DNA from: Oricola nitratireducens
Lineage (GTDB): Bacteria > Pseudomonadota > Alphaproteobacteria > Rhizobiales > Rhizobiaceae
DNA length: 43,296 bases
Direction of reading: 5' to 3'
NCBI RefSeq assembly: GCF_014904745.1
Contig: NZ_JACZCS010000034.1
Location: 1 to 43,296 of the forward strand
Numbering within the stretch: the first letter of the stretch is position 1; every line of letters begins with the position of its first letter. The notes beneath the pieces are model-generated. The model did no database searches. It saw nothing but the letters and a program-made list of their open reading frames with translations, and had not been told where the DNA came from. Position numbers and translations under genes: made by a program. This document shows positions 1-7,740 of the stretch, in pieces.

Positions 1-1
1 T

Positions 2-139
2 GGCAACGGCATTTCCGAGGAATTCCAGGTGTTCCGGCACATGGCCAATCTCGAGACCGTCAACACCTATGAGGGCACGCATGACGTGCACGCGCTGATC
101 CTCGGCCGCGCGCAGACCGGATTGCAGGCGTTCTTCTGA
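2..139 (+). CDS. gcdH: glutaryl-CoA dehydrogenase, C-terminal end (partial)
   Basis: Only the last 45 codons are in the window, and the 5' part lies upstream. The translated tail contains [20 protein letters not shown] followed by [11 protein letters not shown]. This matches the C-terminal signature of glutaryl-CoA dehydrogenase ([21 protein letters not shown] in family members), an FAD enzyme that oxidises and decarboxylates glutaryl-CoA to crotonyl-CoA in lysine/tryptophan breakdown. Other acyl-CoA dehydrogenases share the YEGT part, so a related dehydrogenase is possible but less likely. The stop (137-139) is one base from the next ATG (141), so translation is probably coupled to the downstream E1 gene. 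Confidence 0.85.
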   Translation, partial: GNGISEEFQVFRHMANLETVNTYEGTHDVHALILGRAQTGLQAFF

Positions 140-140
140 G

Positions 141-2351
141 ATGACGGCGGACCGGGCAGAGCACGTCCACCGGCGCTTTCTCGAGCGGGTCGCCGCCGGT
201 GATTTCCCCAAGGCCGACCTGCCGCATGACCTGCCGCTTAACGCCGAGCGGGCCGTCGGCATCTTCCGCTCGCAATGCATCTCGCGCCATCTCGACCGGA
301 TGGCGCGCCGGATGCAGAAGGCGGGGCAGGGCTACTACACGATCGGTTCGTCCGGGCACGAGGGCATGGCCGCCGTCGCCGCGGCGCTGCGCCCGACGGA
401 CATGGCCTTCCTGCACTACCGTGACGGCGCGTTCCAGGTCGAGCGCGCGGGCCAGGTCGACGGCCAGAACCCGATCCGCGACATGCTGCTGAGCTTCGCC
501 TGTTCGACCGACGATCCGGTCTCCGGCGGGCGTCACAAGGTGCTGGGCTCGAAGGCGCTGACGATCCCGCCGCAGACCTCGACCATCGCCAGCCATCTGC
601 CGAAGGCGGTGGGCGCGGCCTATTCGATCGGGCTGGCGAAACGTATGCGGCCCGAACACGCGGCGCTCGAACCCGATTCCATCGTCATGTGTTCCTTCGG
701 CGATGCCTCGGCCAATCATTCGACGGCGCAAGGTGCCTTCAACACGGCCTGCTGGACGGCCTATCAGGGCGTTCCGTTGCCGCTGATGTTCGTCTGCGAG
801 GACAATGGCATCGGCATTTCGGTGAAGACCCCGCCCGGCTGGATCGAGGCGAATTTCTCCGACCGGCGGGGGCTCGCCTGGTTCGCGTGCGACGGGCTCG
901 ACATCTTCGAGACCTATGCCACAGCGCTTGAGGCGGCGGAGTTCGCGCGGCGCAATCGCCAGCCGGTGTTCCTGCATGTGAAGACGGTGCGGCTCTTCGG
1001 TCATGCCGGCTCGGACGTGGAAGCGGCCTACCGGCCGAAGGCCGAGATCGCGCAGTCGGAGGAGGCCGATCCGCTGGTGCGCACGGCGGGGCTGCTCGCA
1101 AGGGCAGGCTATCTTTCGCCCGCTGACGCGATCGATATCTATGAAGGCATCGAGAAGGCCTGCGAGGCCGAGATGGAATTCGCCGTCGACCGGCCGCGGC
1201 TGAAGCGCGCGCGCGATGTGATGGCGAGCCTGATCCCGCCGAAACGCGCATGCAAGCGCAGGAACGGACCGTCGCAGGACGAGCGGACGCAGGCGTTCGG
1301 CGGCGACGAAAAGGCGTTCGACCAGCCGCAGCCGATGGCGAAGCTCATCAACTGGGCGTTGACCGACCTGATGCTGGAGCACCGCGAGATCGTGCTTGCC
1401 GGCGAGGATGTCGGCGTGAAGGGCGGCGTCTACGGCGTGACGCAGAAGCTTTGCGAGCGGTTCGGCCGCCACCGCGTCATCGACACGCTGCTGGACGAGC
1501 AGTCGATCCTCGGCCTTGCCATCGGCATGGCGCATAACGGGTTCGTGCCGATCCCGGAAATCCAGTTCCTTGCCTATCTGCACAATGCCGAGGACCAGTT
1601 GCGCGGCGAGGCGGCGACGCTGCCGTTCTTCTCCAACGGGCAATATGCCAATCCGATGGTCGTGCGCATCGCCGGGCTCGGCTACCAGAGGGGCTTCGGC
1701 GGGCATTTCCACAACGACAATTCGCTCGCTGTGCTGCGCGACATTCCGGGCATCGTGATTGCCTGTCCGTCGAATGGCGCGGACGCCGCGATGATGTTGC
1801 GCGAATGCGTGCGGCTGGCGCGCGAGGAACAGCGCGTCTCGGTCTTTGTCGAGCCGATCGCGCTCTATCCGATGCGCGACCTGCATGCCGAAAAGGACGG
1901 CCTGTGGATGCGCCACTATCCCGCGCCGGACAAACGGATTGCGCTCGGCGACATCGCGGTGGAGGGCCATGGCGACCATCTCGCCATCGTCACCTATGGC
2001 AATGGCTGCTACCTGGCGCACCAGGCGGTCGAGAAGCTGATCGAGGCGCACGGAATCGAAAGCCGCATCATCGACATGCGCTGGCTCGCGCCCTTGCCGG
2101 AACAGGCGATCCTCGAGGCAGTCTCGGGCTGCAGGCACGTGCTGATCGTCGACGAATGCCGGCGTACCGGCTCGCAGTCCGAGGCGCTGATGGCGCTGAT
2201 GGCGGAAAACGGCGTGAAATCGTTTGCCCGGATAACCGCCGAGGACTGTTTCATCGCCACCGGGCCTGCCTATGCGGCGACACTGCCGTCAACGGCGGGC
2301 ATCGTCGATGCCGCGGTGGCGCTGGCGAAAGGCGCCCGGAAAGACGGCTAG
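141..2351 (+). CDS. fused alpha-beta E1 component of a 2-oxoacid dehydrogenase
   Basis: A 736-residue thiamine diphosphate enzyme that joins the usually separate E1-alpha and E1-beta chains. The alpha half (about 1-370) has the GDAS...N ThDP/Mg motif from residue 187 and conserved stretches such as GSSGHEGMAAV. A basic, Gln/Arg-rich linker (about 370-395) leads to the beta half (about 399-736), with LAGEDVGVKGGVYGVT and FGGHFHNDNS. E1 enzymes decarboxylate a 2-oxoacid and pass the acyl group to an E2 lipoyl protein. No E2 or E3 gene is in view, so this protein must borrow them or find them elsewhere. The position one base after the glutaryl-CoA dehydrogenase stop hints at 2-oxoadipate or a related lysine/tryptophan catabolite as substrate. 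That is inference, and branched-chain 2-oxoacids are the main alternative. Confidence 0.85.
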   Translation: MTADRAEHVHRRFLERVAAGDFPKADLPHDLPLNAERAVGIFRSQCISRHLDRMARRMQKAGQGYYTIGSSGHEGMAAVAAALRPTDMAFLHYRDGAFQVERAGQVDGQNPIRDMLLSFACSTDDPVSGGRHKVLGSKALTIPPQTSTIASHLPKAVGAAYSIGLAKRMRPEHAALEPDSIVMCSFGDASANHSTAQGAFNTACWTAYQGVPLPLMFVCEDNGIGISVKTPPGWIEANFSDRRGLAWFACDGLDIFETYATALEAAEFARRNRQPVFLHVKTVRLFGHAGSDVEAAYRPKAEIAQSEEADPLVRTAGLLARAGYLSPADAIDIYEGIEKACEAEMEFAVDRPRLKRARDVMASLIPPKRACKRRNGPSQDERTQAFGGDEKAFDQPQPMAKLINWALTDLMLEHREIVLAGEDVGVKGGVYGVTQKLCERFGRHRVIDTLLDEQSILGLAIGMAHNGFVPIPEIQFLAYLHNAEDQLRGEAATLPFFSNGQYANPMVVRIAGLGYQRGFGGHFHNDNSLAVLRDIPGIVIACPSNGADAAMMLRECVRLAREEQRVSVFVEPIALYPMRDLHAEKDGLWMRHYPAPDKRIALGDIAVEGHGDHLAIVTYGNGCYLAHQAVEKLIEAHGIESRIIDMRWLAPLPEQAILEAVSGCRHVLIVDECRRTGSQSEALMALMAENGVKSFARITAEDCFIATGPAYAATLPSTAGIVDAAVALAKGARKDG

Positions 2352-2426
2352 CGCTTCCGGTTTTCCCGGAACGAAACGGTGCCGGCAGCATTGTCTTTGC
2401 GCGCGCAAGCTGGCAATGAAAACCGG

Positions 2427-3074
2427 ATGGCGGACACAGAACAAACAAAAAAAACGTCAGCGCCAAGACGCAGGCGACGCCGGAAAGAGGCGCGTCCGGC
2501 CGAACTGATCGAAGCCGGGTTGCAGGAGTTCGCCGAAAAAGGCTTCGCGGCGACCCGGCTCGAGGACGTCGCGGCGCGCGCCGGTGTCGTCAAGGGCACC
2601 ATCTATCTCTATTTCGAGAACAAGGAAGCGCTGTTCCGCGCCGCGATCCATTCCAGGACCGCTCCGGCCATCGCCGATGTCCAGGGGATCGTCGACACCT
2701 TTCCGGGCGACACCGAAAGCCTGCTTCGTCTCGTCTTCCACACTATGTACGAGAAGCTCGTGAAGGGCGACGTGCGGATCATCCTGCGCATCATGATTTC
2801 GGAAGGGCACCGGTTTCCCGAAATTCTGGAATATTACCACGCCAACACGATCTGCATCGCCAAGCAATTGCTCACCAGGATCCTGCGACGCGGCATCGAG
2901 CGCGGCGAGTTTCGCGCCGACATTCCGATCGATTATCCCGTGGTCGTAGCGGCGCCCGCGATAACGGCGGCAATGTGGATGATGACTTTCCAGCAGTACG
3001 ATCCGCTCGACATCGATGCCTATGCCGCCGCCCATGTTGACATCGTTCTCAATGGGCTGTTGAGCCGCGCTTGA
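2427..3074 (+). CDS. TetR/AcrR-family transcriptional regulator
   Basis: A 215-residue regulator. After a very basic start (a run of Arg/Lys at residues 13-20), the N-terminal helix-turn-helix of TetR proteins is clear: LIEAGLQEFAEKGF, then TRLEDVAARAGVVKGTIYLY and FENKEALF. The C-terminal ligand/dimer domain is not specific enough to predict an effector. The ATG at 2427 is preferred over an upstream CTG/TTG-type start because the family domain begins soon after it. The ribosome-binding site is weak. The gene lies 75 bp after the E1 gene and reads the same way, so it may control the upstream acyl-CoA/E1 genes or the hydrolase that follows. No operator was identified. Confidence 0.9.
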   Translation: MADTEQTKKTSAPRRRRRRKEARPAELIEAGLQEFAEKGFAATRLEDVAARAGVVKGTIYLYFENKEALFRAAIHSRTAPAIADVQGIVDTFPGDTESLLRLVFHTMYEKLVKGDVRIILRIMISEGHRFPEILEYYHANTICIAKQLLTRILRRGIERGEFRADIPIDYPVVVAAPAITAAMWMMTFQQYDPLDIDAYAAAHVDIVLNGLLSRA

Positions 3075-3141
3075 GGATACTCCATAACCGCCCGATCAAT
3101 CCCGGCCGCGACGCAGCGGCCGCAACGAGGTCTGACAAAAC

Positions 3142-4155
3142 ATGAAACTTGCCACATTGAAGAACGATACGCGCGACGGGCGTCTCGTCGTCGTCTCCCG
3201 GGACCTCACGCAGTGTTCGGATGTCGCCCATATTGCGCCGACGCTGCAGGCGGCGCTGGACGACTGGCATGCGGCCGCGCCGCGGCTGGAGCGGGTCGCC
3301 GAGGGTATCGAGACGGGCGCGCAGCCGACGGAGCGGTTCCACGAACACGAAGCCATGTCGCCCTTGCCGCGCGCCTATCAGTGGGCCGACGGCTCGGCCT
3401 ATGTGAACCATGTCGAACTGGTCAGGAAGGCGCGCAATGCGGAGATGCCGGCGACGTTCTGGACCGATCCGCTGATGTATCAGGGCGGTTCCGACAGTTT
3501 CCTCGGGCCGCGCGATGCTGTCGTGATGGCCGACGAGGCCTGGGGCATCGACTTCGAAGGCGAGGTGGCGGTGATCGTCGACGACGTGCCCACGGGCGCG
3601 AGCGCCGAACAGGCGCGTGACGCGATCCGCCTTGTCATGCTGGTCAATGACGTCAGCCTGCGCGGGCTTATCCCGGGCGAGCTTGCCAAGGGGTTCGGCT
3701 TCTTCCAGTCGAAGCCGTCGAGCGCGTTCTCGCCGGTCGCCGTGACGCCCGATGAACTGGGCGATGCCTGGGACGGCGGCAAGGTGACCTTGCCGCTTTG
3801 CGTCGATTTCAACGGCGCGGCTTTCGGCCGGGCGAATGCCGGCGTCGACATGACCTTCGATTTCGGCGAACTGGTCGCCCATGCGGCCAAGACCCGGCCG
3901 CTCGGCGCCGGCGCGATCATCGGATCGGGCACGGTGTCGAACAAGCTCGACGGCGGGCCCGGCAAACCGGTCTCCGAGGGCGGGGCGGGCTATTCCTGCA
4001 TCGCCGAAATCCGGATGATCGAGACGATCAACAACGGCACGGCCTCGACGGCGTTCATGAAATTCGGCGACACGGTCCGCATCGAGATGAAGGACGCCGA
4101 CGGCCATTCGATCTTCGGAGCGATCGAGCAGACGGTCGAAAAATACGGCGGCTGA
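3142..4155 (+). CDS. fumarylacetoacetate hydrolase family protein
   Basis: A 337-residue protein of the FAH superfamily, which hydrolyses C-C bonds of beta-diketone-like acids using a divalent metal. The metal-ligand strand GIDFEGEVAVIVDDV lies around residues 134-148, and the fold's signature GTVSNKLDGGPGKPVSEGG follows near residues 255-275. Length and N-terminal extension fit the short bacterial fumarylacetoacetases, which convert 4-fumarylacetoacetate to fumarate and acetoacetate at the end of the homogentisate route. No homogentisate dioxygenase is in the window, so the substrate is not proven. It is followed 88 bp later by a DUF2783 gene, with a strong hairpin between them. A ribosome-binding sequence (gaggt) precedes the ATG. 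Confidence 0.88.
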   Translation: MKLATLKNDTRDGRLVVVSRDLTQCSDVAHIAPTLQAALDDWHAAAPRLERVAEGIETGAQPTERFHEHEAMSPLPRAYQWADGSAYVNHVELVRKARNAEMPATFWTDPLMYQGGSDSFLGPRDAVVMADEAWGIDFEGEVAVIVDDVPTGASAEQARDAIRLVMLVNDVSLRGLIPGELAKGFGFFQSKPSSAFSPVAVTPDELGDAWDGGKVTLPLCVDFNGAAFGRANAGVDMTFDFGELVAHAAKTRPLGAGAIIGSGTVSNKLDGGPGKPVSEGGAGYSCIAEIRMIETINNGTASTAFMKFGDTVRIEMKDADGHSIFGAIEQTVEKYGG

Positions 4156-4172
4156 ACGGTTTTTGCCCAAGG

Positions 4173-4205
4173 CCCATTCACCGTTTCCGTAAAACGGTGA
4201 ATGGG
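4173..4205. repeat. perfect 14-bp inverted repeat (hairpin)
   Basis: CCCATTCACCGTTT (4173-4186) and AAACGGTGAATGGG (4192-4205) are perfectly complementary around a 5-nt loop. No T-tract follows, so it is not a standard intrinsic terminator. It sits between the FAH-family gene and the DUF2783 gene. It could stabilise the upstream mRNA end, or be a copy of a dispersed palindromic element. Confidence 0.75.
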
Positions 4206-4243
4206 TCTAGGCTTGGCCGGCCGCAGATGACCGCGGAGGTCCA

Positions 4244-4450
4244 ATGACCGGGAAAAATGATCTTGCGAAAGACCGGCTCGGCCGCAATGCGGAGGCGTTC
4301 TACGAGGCTTTGCTCGACGCGCATGAAGGGCTGACCTTCGAGCAATGCGTGCGCATGGACACCCGCCTGATCCTGATCCTCGCCAGCCAGATCGGCGATC
4401 CCGAGCTTCTGGCGGCCGCGCTGGCCGCCGCGCGCAAGGGCGCGAAATAG
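4244..4450 (+). CDS. DUF2783 domain-containing small protein
   Basis: A 68-residue protein resembling the DUF2783 family of alphaproteobacteria: FYEALLDAHEGLTFEQC, then RLILILASQIGDPELLAAAL, then a short basic tail. It looks all-helical and soluble, with no signal peptide. Members are often found beside aromatic-ring flavoprotein hydroxylases and FAH-type hydrolases. The preceding FAH-family gene fits that pattern, but no hydroxylase is present here. The function is unknown. The ATG at 4244 is preceded by a ribosome-binding sequence (ggaggt, about 4235-4240). The family call is from memory of the sequence pattern. Confidence 0.75.
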   Translation: MTGKNDLAKDRLGRNAEAFYEALLDAHEGLTFEQCVRMDTRLILILASQIGDPELLAAALAAARKGAK

Positions 4451-4747
4451 GCACTTCCCGCACTTCCCGTCTGCCGCTAGGGCAGATGGAAGGTCTTAAT
4501 ATGCCAAATCCGGAATATTGCCTAAATAGTGGGCGGTAATTCCGTATGCGCGATTTTTGCCCATATTTCAGGCTTCCTGCCATTTCACGCAGCAAGCGAC
4601 TCGCGTGTTTTCCGGTTGGCGCGGCGAGTCCGTTTTCGGGCGCAAGGCGCTGAAAAACAACATGAAAGATCTCTGTCTACTGCGAAATATTGGGGTTGGC
4701 ACGGCGATTGCTGGATAGCCGAGGTCACCAACTGTCAGGAGCCTCCC
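4451..4747 (+). promoter_or_regulatory. upstream control region of urtA (5' intergenic)
   Basis: A gene-free stretch of 297 bp between the DUF2783 gene and urtA. It holds the sigma-54 promoter at 4697-4712 (listed separately). A poor NtrC-like dyad, TGCGCGATTTTTGCCCA (4547-4563), matches about 7 of 12 consensus half-site positions and lies about 134 bp upstream of the promoter, a normal enhancer distance. An interrupted CGGAAT (4511-4516) / ATTCCG (4539-4544) repeat is also present. Only the promoter is strongly supported. Confidence 0.4.
4697..4712 (+). promoter_or_regulatory. sigma-54 (RpoN) promoter of the urt operon
   Basis: TGGCACGGCGATTGCT matches the sigma-54 consensus TGGCACG-N4-TTGCW exactly. 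The invariant GG (4698-4699) and GC (4710-4711) are separated by 10 bases. The predicted transcription start is near 4723, about 25 bp before the urtA ATG. This implies activation by an enhancer-binding protein, most simply NtrC under nitrogen limitation, and fits the usual nitrogen control of urea uptake. Confidence 0.88.
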
Positions 4748-6037
4748 ATGAATTTCATTCGCAAAACCATGGCTGGTGTCTTCGCAAGCGCTGCGCTCGC
4801 CGCAGCTACGCTTGTACCGAGCGCGCAGGCGCAGGAAGACACCATCAAGGTCGGCGTTCTCCACTCGCTTTCGGGAACGATGGCGATTTCCGAAACCACG
4901 TTGAAAGACGTGATGCTGATGCTCATCGACGAGCAGAACAAGAAGGGCGGCCTTCTCGGCAAGAAGCTCGAAGCCGTGGTCGTCGACCCGGCGTCGGACT
5001 GGCCGCTCTTCGCCGAAAAGGCGCGTGAACTGATCACGGCCGACAAGGTCGCGGCCGTCTTCGGCTGCTGGACGTCCGTATCGCGCAAGTCCGTGCTGCC
5101 GGTCTTCGAGGAACTGGACTCGATCCTGTTCTACCCCGTGCAGTACGAGGGCGAGGAAAGCCAGCGCAACGTGTTCTACACGGGTGCGGCGCCGAACCAG
5201 CAGGCGATCCCGGCCGTCGACTATCTGATGAATGAAGAAGGCGTCGAGCGCTGGGTTCTCGCCGGCACCGACTATGTCTATCCGCGCACGACCAACAAGA
5301 TCCTCGAAGCCTATCTGAAGGCCAAGGGCGTGGCTCCGGACGACATCATGATCAACTACACGCCGTTCGGTCATTCCGACTGGCAGACGATCGTCTCCGA
5401 CATCAAGGCCTTCGGTTCGGCCGGCAAGAAGACCGCCGTGGTTTCCACCATCAATGGCGACGCCAACGTTCCCTTCTACAAGGAACTCGGCAACCAGGGC
5501 ATCTCGGCGTCCGACATTCCGGTCGTCGCCTTCTCGGTCGGCGAGGAAGAGCTTGCCGGTCTCGACACCGCGCCGCTGGTCGGCCATCTCGCCGCATGGA
5601 ACTACTTCCAGTCGGTCGATACGCCGGAAAACGCCGCCTTCATCAAGGAATGGAAGGCGCGAATGGGCGAGAACCGCGTGACCAACGACCCGATGGAAGC
5701 GCATTACATTGGCTTCAACATGTGGGTCAAAGCGGTCGAGAAGGCCGGCACCACGGACGCCGACGCCGTCATCGCCGCCCTGCCGGGCATCCAGGCGCCG
5801 AACCTGACCGGCGGCATGTCCACCATGCTTCCGAACCACCACATCACCAAGCCGGTGCTGATCGGTGAAATCCAGGACGACGGCCAGTTCGAAGTGGTCT
5901 CCGAGACCGAAGACCTGGTTCCGGGCGACGCATGGTCGGACTACCTGCCGGAATCCAAGCCGCTGAAGTCCGACTGGGTCGAGCTGAATTGCGGCAACTA
6001 CAATACCGAGACCAAGACCTGCCTCGGCGGTTCGTAG
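4748..6037 (+). CDS. urtA: urea ABC transporter substrate-binding protein
   Basis: A 429-residue periplasmic urea receptor. The signal peptide runs from Met1 to about Ala28 (PSAQA before QED). The mature protein has the amino-acid/urea-type type-1 binding fold with DTIKVGVLHSLSGTMAISE at its start and VFGCWTSVSRKSVLPV, typical of UrtA. The frame extends far upstream, but the ATG at 4748 is chosen because it starts the signal peptide, follows an AGGAG ribosome-binding site and lies just after the sigma-54 promoter. It is the first gene of urtABCD-hydrolase-urtE. A 9-bp hairpin (6053-6076) follows the stop and may raise urtA mRNA levels relative to the membrane genes. Confidence 0.95.
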   Translation: MNFIRKTMAGVFASAALAAATLVPSAQAQEDTIKVGVLHSLSGTMAISETTLKDVMLMLIDEQNKKGGLLGKKLEAVVVDPASDWPLFAEKARELITADKVAAVFGCWTSVSRKSVLPVFEELDSILFYPVQYEGEESQRNVFYTGAAPNQQAIPAVDYLMNEEGVERWVLAGTDYVYPRTTNKILEAYLKAKGVAPDDIMINYTPFGHSDWQTIVSDIKAFGSAGKKTAVVSTINGDANVPFYKELGNQGISASDIPVVAFSVGEEELAGLDTAPLVGHLAAWNYFQSVDTPENAAFIKEWKARMGENRVTNDPMEAHYIGFNMWVKAVEKAGTTDADAVIAALPGIQAPNLTGGMSTMLPNHHITKPVLIGEIQDDGQFEVVSETEDLVPGDAWSDYLPESKPLKSDWVELNCGNYNTETKTCLGGS

Positions 6038-6052
6038 GATCTCCAACTGTCA

Positions 6053-6076
6053 GGGGAGCCGATTGTCCGGCTCCCC
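6053..6076 (+). repeat. intercistronic hairpin between urtA and urtB
   Basis: GGGGAGCCG (6053-6061) and CGGCTCCCC (6068-6076) form a perfect GC-rich 9-bp stem with a 6-nt loop, 15 bp after the urtA stop. No T-run follows. Such structures after binding-protein genes commonly protect the 3' end of the upstream message or cause partial termination. Confidence 0.6.
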
Positions 6077-6120
6077 GCCCATGTCCCTGAAACACTTTGC
6101 TAGGCGCGGCTGACCAACCC

Positions 6121-7740
6121 ATGCGGCTGATCATTCTCCTTTCCGGGCTGCTGGCCCTCATTCTGGCCGCCACCATGCCCGTATCCGCCGACGAAGCCGA
6201 ACTGCGCGCCGTCATCGCCAAGTTCTCCGAGGCGAAGAAATTCTCCCAGACCGAAGCCGTCATCGAAGAGTTGCAGGCACTCGGCGACACCGATGCCGTC
6301 CCGACGCTGAACGCCTTGTCCGACGGGCTTTTGCAGGTGCGCGAAAGCGACGGCGCGGTGTTCATCATCAAGGGCGACGGCGAGACCGTCGACCTGCTCG
6401 ATCCGCTCACGCGCGAGGCCGCAGGCACGGCCCCCGGGGCCGATCTGCGCAAGGTCAAGGTCAAGAACTCCATCCGGCGCCTGATCGCCGATGTCGTCTC
6501 TGGTCTGACGCTGCGCGCCAGGAACTCGGCCGTGCGGCTCGAGGCGGCGGAGACGATGTTCTCGCGGCCCGATCCCGCGATGATCGCGACGCTCGACGGC
6601 GTCATCGCGGAAGAAACCGACGCCGGCGTGAAAACCGCCTTCATGCAGGCGCGTGCCGCGGCCGTTCTGCAATCCGACCTGCCGGAAGCCGACAAGCTCG
6701 ATGCGATCGCGCTCATGCGCGACCGCGGCGGCCGCGACGTGCTGCCGATCCTGACCGCAATCGGCGCCAGCACCCAATCCGACGCGATCCGTGCCGCAAG
6801 CCGCGAGGCGATCGCGTCGATCGAGGAATCGATGATGTTCTGGGATGCCGGCCAGAACATCCTCTACGGCGTCTCGCTCGGCTCGGTGCTGCTGCTCGCC
6901 GCCATCGGCCTCGCCATCACCTTCGGCGTCATGGGCGTCATCAACATGGCGCATGGCGAAATGGTCATGCTCGGCGCCTACACGACCTTCGTCGTGCAGG
7001 AATTCATCCGCACATCCGCACCCTGGGCCTTCGACTATTCGCTGGCCATCGCGCTGCCGCTCGCCTTCTGCGTCTCCGGCGCCGCCGGGCTGGTGATGGA
7101 GCGCGGCATCATCCGTTTCCTCTACGGGCGGCCGCTCGAAACGCTGCTTGCGACATGGGGCGTGTCGCTGATCCTGCAGCAGGCGGTGCGCACGATCTTC
7201 GGCCCGACCAACCGCGAGGTCGGCAACCCGTCCTGGATGTCGGGATCGTTCGAGGTCGGCGAATTGCTGATCACCACCAACCGGCTGTGGATCGTCGTCT
7301 TCTCCGGCGTCGTCTTCGCGATCCTGCTGCTCGTGCTCAAACGCACGCGCTTCGGGCTGCAGATGCGCGCCGTGACGCAGAACCGCCCGATGGCCTCGTC
7401 GATGGGCATCGCGACGCCCTGGGTCGACGCGTTTACCTTCGCGCTCGGCTCGGGCATCGCCGGCATCGCCGGCGTCGCGCTCTCGCAGATCGACAACGTG
7501 TCGCCCAATCTCGGGCAGGGCTACATCATCGACAGTTTCATGGTCGTCGTCTTCGGCGGAGTCGGCAATCTCTGGGGCACGCTGGTCGGCGCGATGACGC
7601 TCGGCATCGCCAACAAGTTCCTCGAACCCTATGCCGGGGCCGTGCTGGCGAAGATCTTCATCCTCGTCCTGATCATCCTGTTCATCCAGAAACGTCCGCG
7701 CGGCCTGTTCGCGCTCAAGGGAAGGTCGGTGGAGGCATGA
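6121..7740 (+). CDS. urtB: urea ABC transporter permease UrtB
   Basis: A 539-residue protein with a signal-like start (LIILLSGLLALILAATMPVSA), an extracytoplasmic region of about 215 residues, and then the LIV-type permease from about residue 240 (SVLLLAAIGLAITFGVMGVI, then NMAHGEMVMLGAY). The extra N-terminal domain is characteristic of UrtB and separates it from LivH. ATG 6121 is preferred over an in-frame TTG at 6097. With UrtC it forms the membrane channel for urea. The last codon overlaps the urtC start (ATGA at 7737-7740), so the two are translationally coupled. Confidence 0.94.
   Translation: MRLIILLSGLLALILAATMPVSADEAELRAVIAKFSEAKKFSQTEAVIEELQALGDTDAVPTLNALSDGLLQVRESDGAVFIIKGDGETVDLLDPLTREAAGTAPGADLRKVKVKNSIRRLIADVVSGLTLRARNSAVRLEAAETMFSRPDPAMIATLDGVIAEETDAGVKTAFMQARAAAVLQSDLPEADKLDAIALMRDRGGRDVLPILTAIGASTQSDAIRAASREAIASIEESMMFWDAGQNILYGVSLGSVLLLAAIGLAITFGVMGVINMAHGEMVMLGAYTTFVVQEFIRTSAPWAFDYSLAIALPLAFCVSGAAGLVMERGIIRFLYGRPLETLLATWGVSLILQQAVRTIFGPTNREVGNPSWMSGSFEVGELLITTNRLWIVVFSGVVFAILLLVLKRTRFGLQMRAVTQNRPMASSMGIATPWVDAFTFALGSGIAGIAGVALSQIDNVSPNLGQGYIIDSFMVVVFGGVGNLWGTLVGAMTLGIANKFLEPYAGAVLAKIFILVLIILFIQKRPRGLFALKGRSVEA

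Noticed and set aside
60-2138. Long minus-strand open frame opposite the fused E1 gene
   Set aside because: High-GC antisense shadow: Arg/His-rich composition, no family features, and the plus-strand gene is clearly real.
4529-4747. Upstream extension of urtA
   Set aside because: It spans the sigma-54 promoter and would bury the signal peptide; ATG 4748 has a good ribosome-binding site.
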